A stretch of DNA of 64,000 bases from Rhynochetos jubatus (lineage: Eukaryota; Chordata; Aves; Eurypygiformes; Rhynochetidae). The position numbers and the translations under genes are program-made. Below are positions 60,488 to 64,000 of the stretch, piece after piece. Location: NCBI GenBank assembly GCA_027574665.1, contig CM050673.1, forward strand, positions 8,665,420 to 8,729,419, in the 5' to 3' direction. Position 1 is the first letter of the stretch; each line of letters opens with the position of its first letter. The notes beneath the pieces are model-generated. The model was not told the origin of the DNA. It saw only the letters and a list, made by a program, of their open reading frames with translations, and did no database searches.

Positions 60488-63110
60488 GGCTGCATTTTGG
60501 CTGCCTTTTGGGCTGGAGCTTCTCGTGGTTTGAGGCCTGGTTTGCTCCACCCCCTGCTCTTGAGATTCTCCCGGATGTGGGCTGCATTTTGGCTGCCTTT
60601 TGGGCTGGAGATTCTCATGGTTTGAGGCCTGGCTTGCTCCACGCCCTGCTCTTGAGATTCTCCCGGGTGTGGGCTGCATTTTGGCTGCCTTTTGGGCTGG
60701 AGCTTCTCAAGGTTTGAGGCCTGGCTTGCTCCACCCCCTGCTCTTGAGATTCTCCCGGATATGGGCTGCATTTTGGCTGCCTTTTGGGCTGGAGCTTCTC
60801 GTGGTTTGAGGCCTGGCTTGCTCCACCCCCTGCTCTTGAGATTCTCCCGGATGTGGGCTGGATTTTGGCTGCCTTTTGGGCTGGAGCTTCTCGTGGTTTG
60901 AGGCCTGGCTTGCTCCACCCCCTGCTCTTGAGATTCTCCCAGATGTGGGCTGCATTTTGGCTGATTCTTGGGCTGGAGCTTCTCGTGGTTTGAGGCCAGG
61001 CTTGCTCCACCCCCTGCTCTTGAGATTCTCCCGGATGTGGGCTGCATTTTGGCTGCCTTTTGGGCTGGAGCTTCTCGTGGTTTGAGGCCTGGCTTGCTCC
61101 ACCCCCTGCTCTTGAGATTCTCCCGGAGGTGGGCTGCATTTTGGCTGCCTGTTGGGCTGGAGCTTCTTGTGGTTTGAGGCCTGGCTTGCTCCACCCCCTG
61201 CTCTTGAGATTCTCTCGGAGGTGGGCTGCATTTTGGCTGCCTTTTGGGCTGGAGATTCTCGTGGTTTGAGGCCTGGCTTGCTCCACCCCCTGCTCTTGAG
61301 ATTCCCCGGATGTGGGCTGCATTTTGGCTGCCTTTTGGGCTGGAGCTTCTTGTGGTTTGAGGCCTGGCTTGCTCCACCCCCTGCTCTTGAGATTCTCCCG
61401 GAGGTGGGCTGCATTTTGGCTGCCTTTTGGGCTGGAGCTTCTCGTGGTTTGAGGCCTGGCTTGCTCCACCCCCTGCTCTTGAGATTCTCCCGGATGTGGG
61501 CTGCATTTTGGCTGCCTGTTGGGCTGGAGCTTCTTGTGGTTTGAGGCCTGGCTTGCTCCACCCCCTGCTCTTGAGATTCTCCTGGATGTGGGCTGCATTT
61601 TGGCTGATTCTTGGGCTGGAGCTTCTCGTGGTTTGAGGCCAGGCTTGCTCCACCCCCTGCTCTTGAGATTCTCCCGGATGCGGGCTGCATTTTGGCTGCC
61701 TTTTGGGCTGGAGCTTCTCGTGGTTTGAGGCCTGGCTTGCTCCCCCCCCTGCTCTTGATATTCTCCCGGAGGTGGGCTGCATTTTGGCTGCCTTTTGGGC
61801 TGCAGCTTCCCGTGGTTTGAGGCCTGGCTTGCTCCACCCCCTGCTCTTGAGGTTCTCCCGGATGTGGGCTGGATTTTGGCTGCCTTTTGGGCTGGAGCTT
61901 CTCATGGTTTGAGGCCTGGCTTGCTCCACCCCCTGCTCTTGAGATTCTCCCGGATGTGGGCTGCATTTTGGCTGCCTGTTGGGCTGGAGCTTCTTGTGGT
62001 TTGAGGCCTGGCTTGCTCCACCCCCTGCTCTTTAGATTCTCCCGGATGTGGGCTGCATTTTGGCTGCCTGTTGGGCTGGAGCTTCTCGTGGTTTGAGGCC
62101 TGGCTTGCTCCACCCCCTGCTCTTGAGATTCTCCCGGATGTGGGCTGCATTTTGGCTGCCTTTTGGGCTGGAGCTTCTTGTGGTTTGAGGCCTGGCTTGC
62201 TCCATCCCCTGCTCTTGAGATTCTCCCGGATGTGGTCTGCATTTTGGCTGCCTTTTGGGCTGGAGCTTCTCGTGGTTTGAGGCCTGGCTTGCTCCACCCC
62301 CTGCTCTTGAGATTCTCCCGGATGTGGGCTGCATTTTGGCTGCCTTTTGGGCTGGAGCTTCTCGTGGTTTGAGGCCTGGCTTGCTCCACCCCCTGCTCTT
62401 GAGATTCTCCCGGATGTGGGCTGCATTTTGGCTGCCTTTTGGGCTGGAGATTCTCATGGTTTGAGGCCTGGCTTGCTCCACCCCCTACTCTTGAGATTCT
62501 CCCGGATGTGGGCTGCATTTTGGCTGCCTTTTGGGCTGGAGCTTCTCAAGGTTTGAGGCCTGGCTTGCTCCACCCCCTGCTCTTGAGATTCTCCCGGATA
62601 TGGGCTGCATTTTGGCTGCCTTTTGGGCTGGAGCTTCTCGTGGTTTGAGGCCTGGCTTGCTCCACCCCCTGCTCTTGAGATTCTCCCGGATGTGGGCTGG
62701 ATTTTGGCTGCCTTTTGGGCTAGAGCTTCTCGTGGTTTGAGGCCTGGCTTGCTCCAACCCCTGCTCTTGAGATTCTCCCAGATGTGGGCTGCATTTTGGC
62801 TGATTCTTGGGCTGGAGCTTCTCGTGGTTTGAGGCCAGGCTTGCTCCACCACCTGCTCTTGAGATTCTCCCGGATGTGGGCTGCATTTTGGCTGCCTTTT
62901 GGGCTGGAGCTTCTCGTGGTTTGAGGCCTGGCTTGCTCCCCCCCCTGCTCTTGATATTCTCCCGGAGGTGGGCTGCATTTTGGCTGCCTGTTGGGCTGGA
63001 GCTTCTTGTGGTTTGAGGCCTGGCTTTCTCCACCCCCTGCTCTTGAGATTCTCTCGGATGTGGGCTGCATTTTGGCTGCCTTTTGGGCTGGAGATTCTCG
63101 TGGTTTGAGG
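60400..63110. repeat. 20-unit higher-order duplication (offset 1,839 bp)
   Basis: Units from about 60,420 to 61,260 match those from about 62,259 to 63,100 at 20 units minus one base. The missing base is the GAGATTCCCCGG deletion near 61,304. Shared markers are GGAGATTCTCATGG (60,606/62,445), CTCAAGG (60,708/62,547), GGATATGGGC (60,758/62,597), GAGGCCAGGC (60,993/62,832) and GATTCTCTCGGA (61,209/63,048). Several point changes separate the copies. Confidence 0.88.
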
Positions 63111-64000
63111 CCTGGCTTGCTCCACCCCCTGCTCTTGAGATTCTCCCGGATGTGGGCTGCATTTTGGCTGCCTTTTGGGCTGGAGCTTCTCCTGGTTTGA
63201 GGCCTGGCTTGCTCCACCCCCTGCTCTTGAGATTCTCCCGGATGTGGGCTTGATTTTGGCTGCCTTTTGGGCTGGAGCTTCTCATGGTTTGAGGCCTGGC
63301 TTGCTCCACCCCCTGCTCTTGAGATTCTCCCGGATGTGGGCTGCATTTTGGCTGCCTGTTGGGCTGGAGCTTCTTGTGGTTTGAGGCCTGGTTTGCTCCA
63401 CCCCCTGCTCTTGAAATTGTCCCGGATGTGGGCTGCATTTTGGCTGCCTTTTGGGCTGGAGCTTCTCGTGGTTTGAGGCCTGGCTTGCTCCACCCCCTGC
63501 TCTTGATATTCTCCCGGATGTGGGCTGCATTTTGGCTGCCTTTTGGGCTGGAGCTTCTCGTGGTTTGAGGCCTGGCTTGCTCCACCCCCTGCTCTTGATA
63601 TTCTCCCGGATGTGGGCTGCATGTTGGCTGCCTTTTGGGCTGGAGCTTCTCGTGGTTTGAGGCCTGGCTTGCTCCACCCCCTGCTCTTGAGATTCTCCCG
63701 GATGTGGGCTCCATTTTGGCTGCCTTTTGGGCTGGAGCTTCTCGTGGTTTGAGGCCTGGCTTGCTCCACCCCCTGCTCTTTATTTTCTCCCGGATGTGGG
63801 CTGGATTTTGGCTGCCTTTTGGGCTGCAGCTTCCCGTGGTTTGAGGCCTGGCTTGCTCCACCCCCTGCTCTTGAGATTCTCCCGGATGTGGGCTGCATTT
63901 TGGCTGCCTGTTGGGCTGGAGCTTCTTGCGGTTTGAGGCCTGGCTTGCTCCACCCCCTGCTCTTGAGATTCTCCCGGATGTGGGCTGCATTTTGGCTGAT
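63111..64000. repeat. Right edge of window, still inside the array
   Basis: Ordinary 92-bp units continue to the last base. The final 18 bases (63,983-64,000) are the start of a new unit of the GGCTGAT type. There is no sign of a flank, degeneration or a junction. Confidence 0.97.

Larger units (their letters stand above)
1..64000. repeat. Uninterrupted 92-bp tandem satellite array (about 696 units)
   Basis: Every part of the window is made of one 92-bp unit repeated head to tail. The unit starts GGCTGCATTTTGGCTGCC, passes through GAGCTTCTCGTGG and GAGGCCTGG, and ends GAGATTCTCCCGGATGTG. Unit starts can be followed from base 1 to base 63,983 with every length change located, giving 696 full units and 18 trailing bases. 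Consensus composition is 7 A, 31 T, 28 G and 26 C. Units differ mainly by scattered substitutions. Frequent variants are GATGTG/GAGGTG at the unit end, and GCCTTTT, GCATTTT or GATTCTT near unit base 16. No inserted transposon, unique spacer or orientation flip was found. Known biology: such arrays evolve by unequal exchange and gene conversion. The family is not one I recognise, and its chromosomal position is unknown. Confidence 0.99.

Noticed and set aside
21-63936. Hundreds of forward-strand 69-codon frames beginning at the same unit position
   Set aside because: They begin at TTG in each unit and end at the TGA of GTTTGAGG two units later. They are one pattern repeated every 92 bases, with no sign of independent conservation.
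1-64000. CRISPR array
   Set aside because: There are no unique spacers. The whole 92-bp unit is repeated without a separate repeat/spacer division, and there are no cas genes.
1-64000. G-quadruplex-forming array
   Set aside because: Each strand has at most two separate runs of three or more G per unit, spaced by about 20 bases or more, which is too sparse for a convincing intrastrand motif.

Overview
The window is one uninterrupted tandem satellite array. I see no gene, RNA gene, mobile element, CRISPR array or unique sequence in it. The unit is 92 bp and the first unit begins at base 1. Following its phase across the window gives 696 complete units plus an 18-base partial unit at the right edge. 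The net length deficit is 50 bases. It is fully explained by 29 one-base deletions, six one-base insertions, one 3-base deletion and two 12-base deletions. Both ends of the window lie inside the array, so its full size and its flanks are unknown.

The organism cannot be named from this sequence, and I do not recognise the repeat family. A 64 kb array with layers of higher-order duplication is typical of eukaryotic heterochromatin (pericentromeric, subtelomeric or microchromosomal). The unit has only two CpG sites. Both recurrently appear as TpG or CpA, which suggests germline CpG methylation and hence a vertebrate or another strongly methylating genome. The consensus is 58.7% G+C, with very little A on the + strand (7 A against 31 T per unit).

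Layout. 1-3.6 kb: mixed units with two 91-mers and one 89-mer. 3.7-8.6 kb: two diverged copies of a block of about 26 units. 8.7-10.3 kb: an 11-unit block twice. 11.4-15.2 kb: a 19-unit duplication and a short 26-unit echo. 16.9-21.7 kb: a 2,389-bp (26-unit) block twice, with no difference found, so very recent. 21.7-27 kb: a mosaic of the same variants, rich in a 91-bp unit type. 28.1-30.9 kb: 17-19 unit echoes. 28.7-43.0 kb: about 156 units with no length change, including a 20-unit duplication and a local 4-unit repeat. 39.2-46.3 kb: a cassette of about six units present four times. 45.7-51.5 kb: length-stable, with a 10-unit echo. 50.7-54.0 kb: a 1,735-bp block twice, carrying the only 80-bp units. 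54-64 kb: length-stable apart from one base, with 10-, 14- and 20-unit echoes.

The reverse strand shows apparent open frames of up to 2,315 codons, often in all three frames at once. They follow from base composition: the consensus reverse strand has almost no T and no stop in any frame. I do not treat them as genes.
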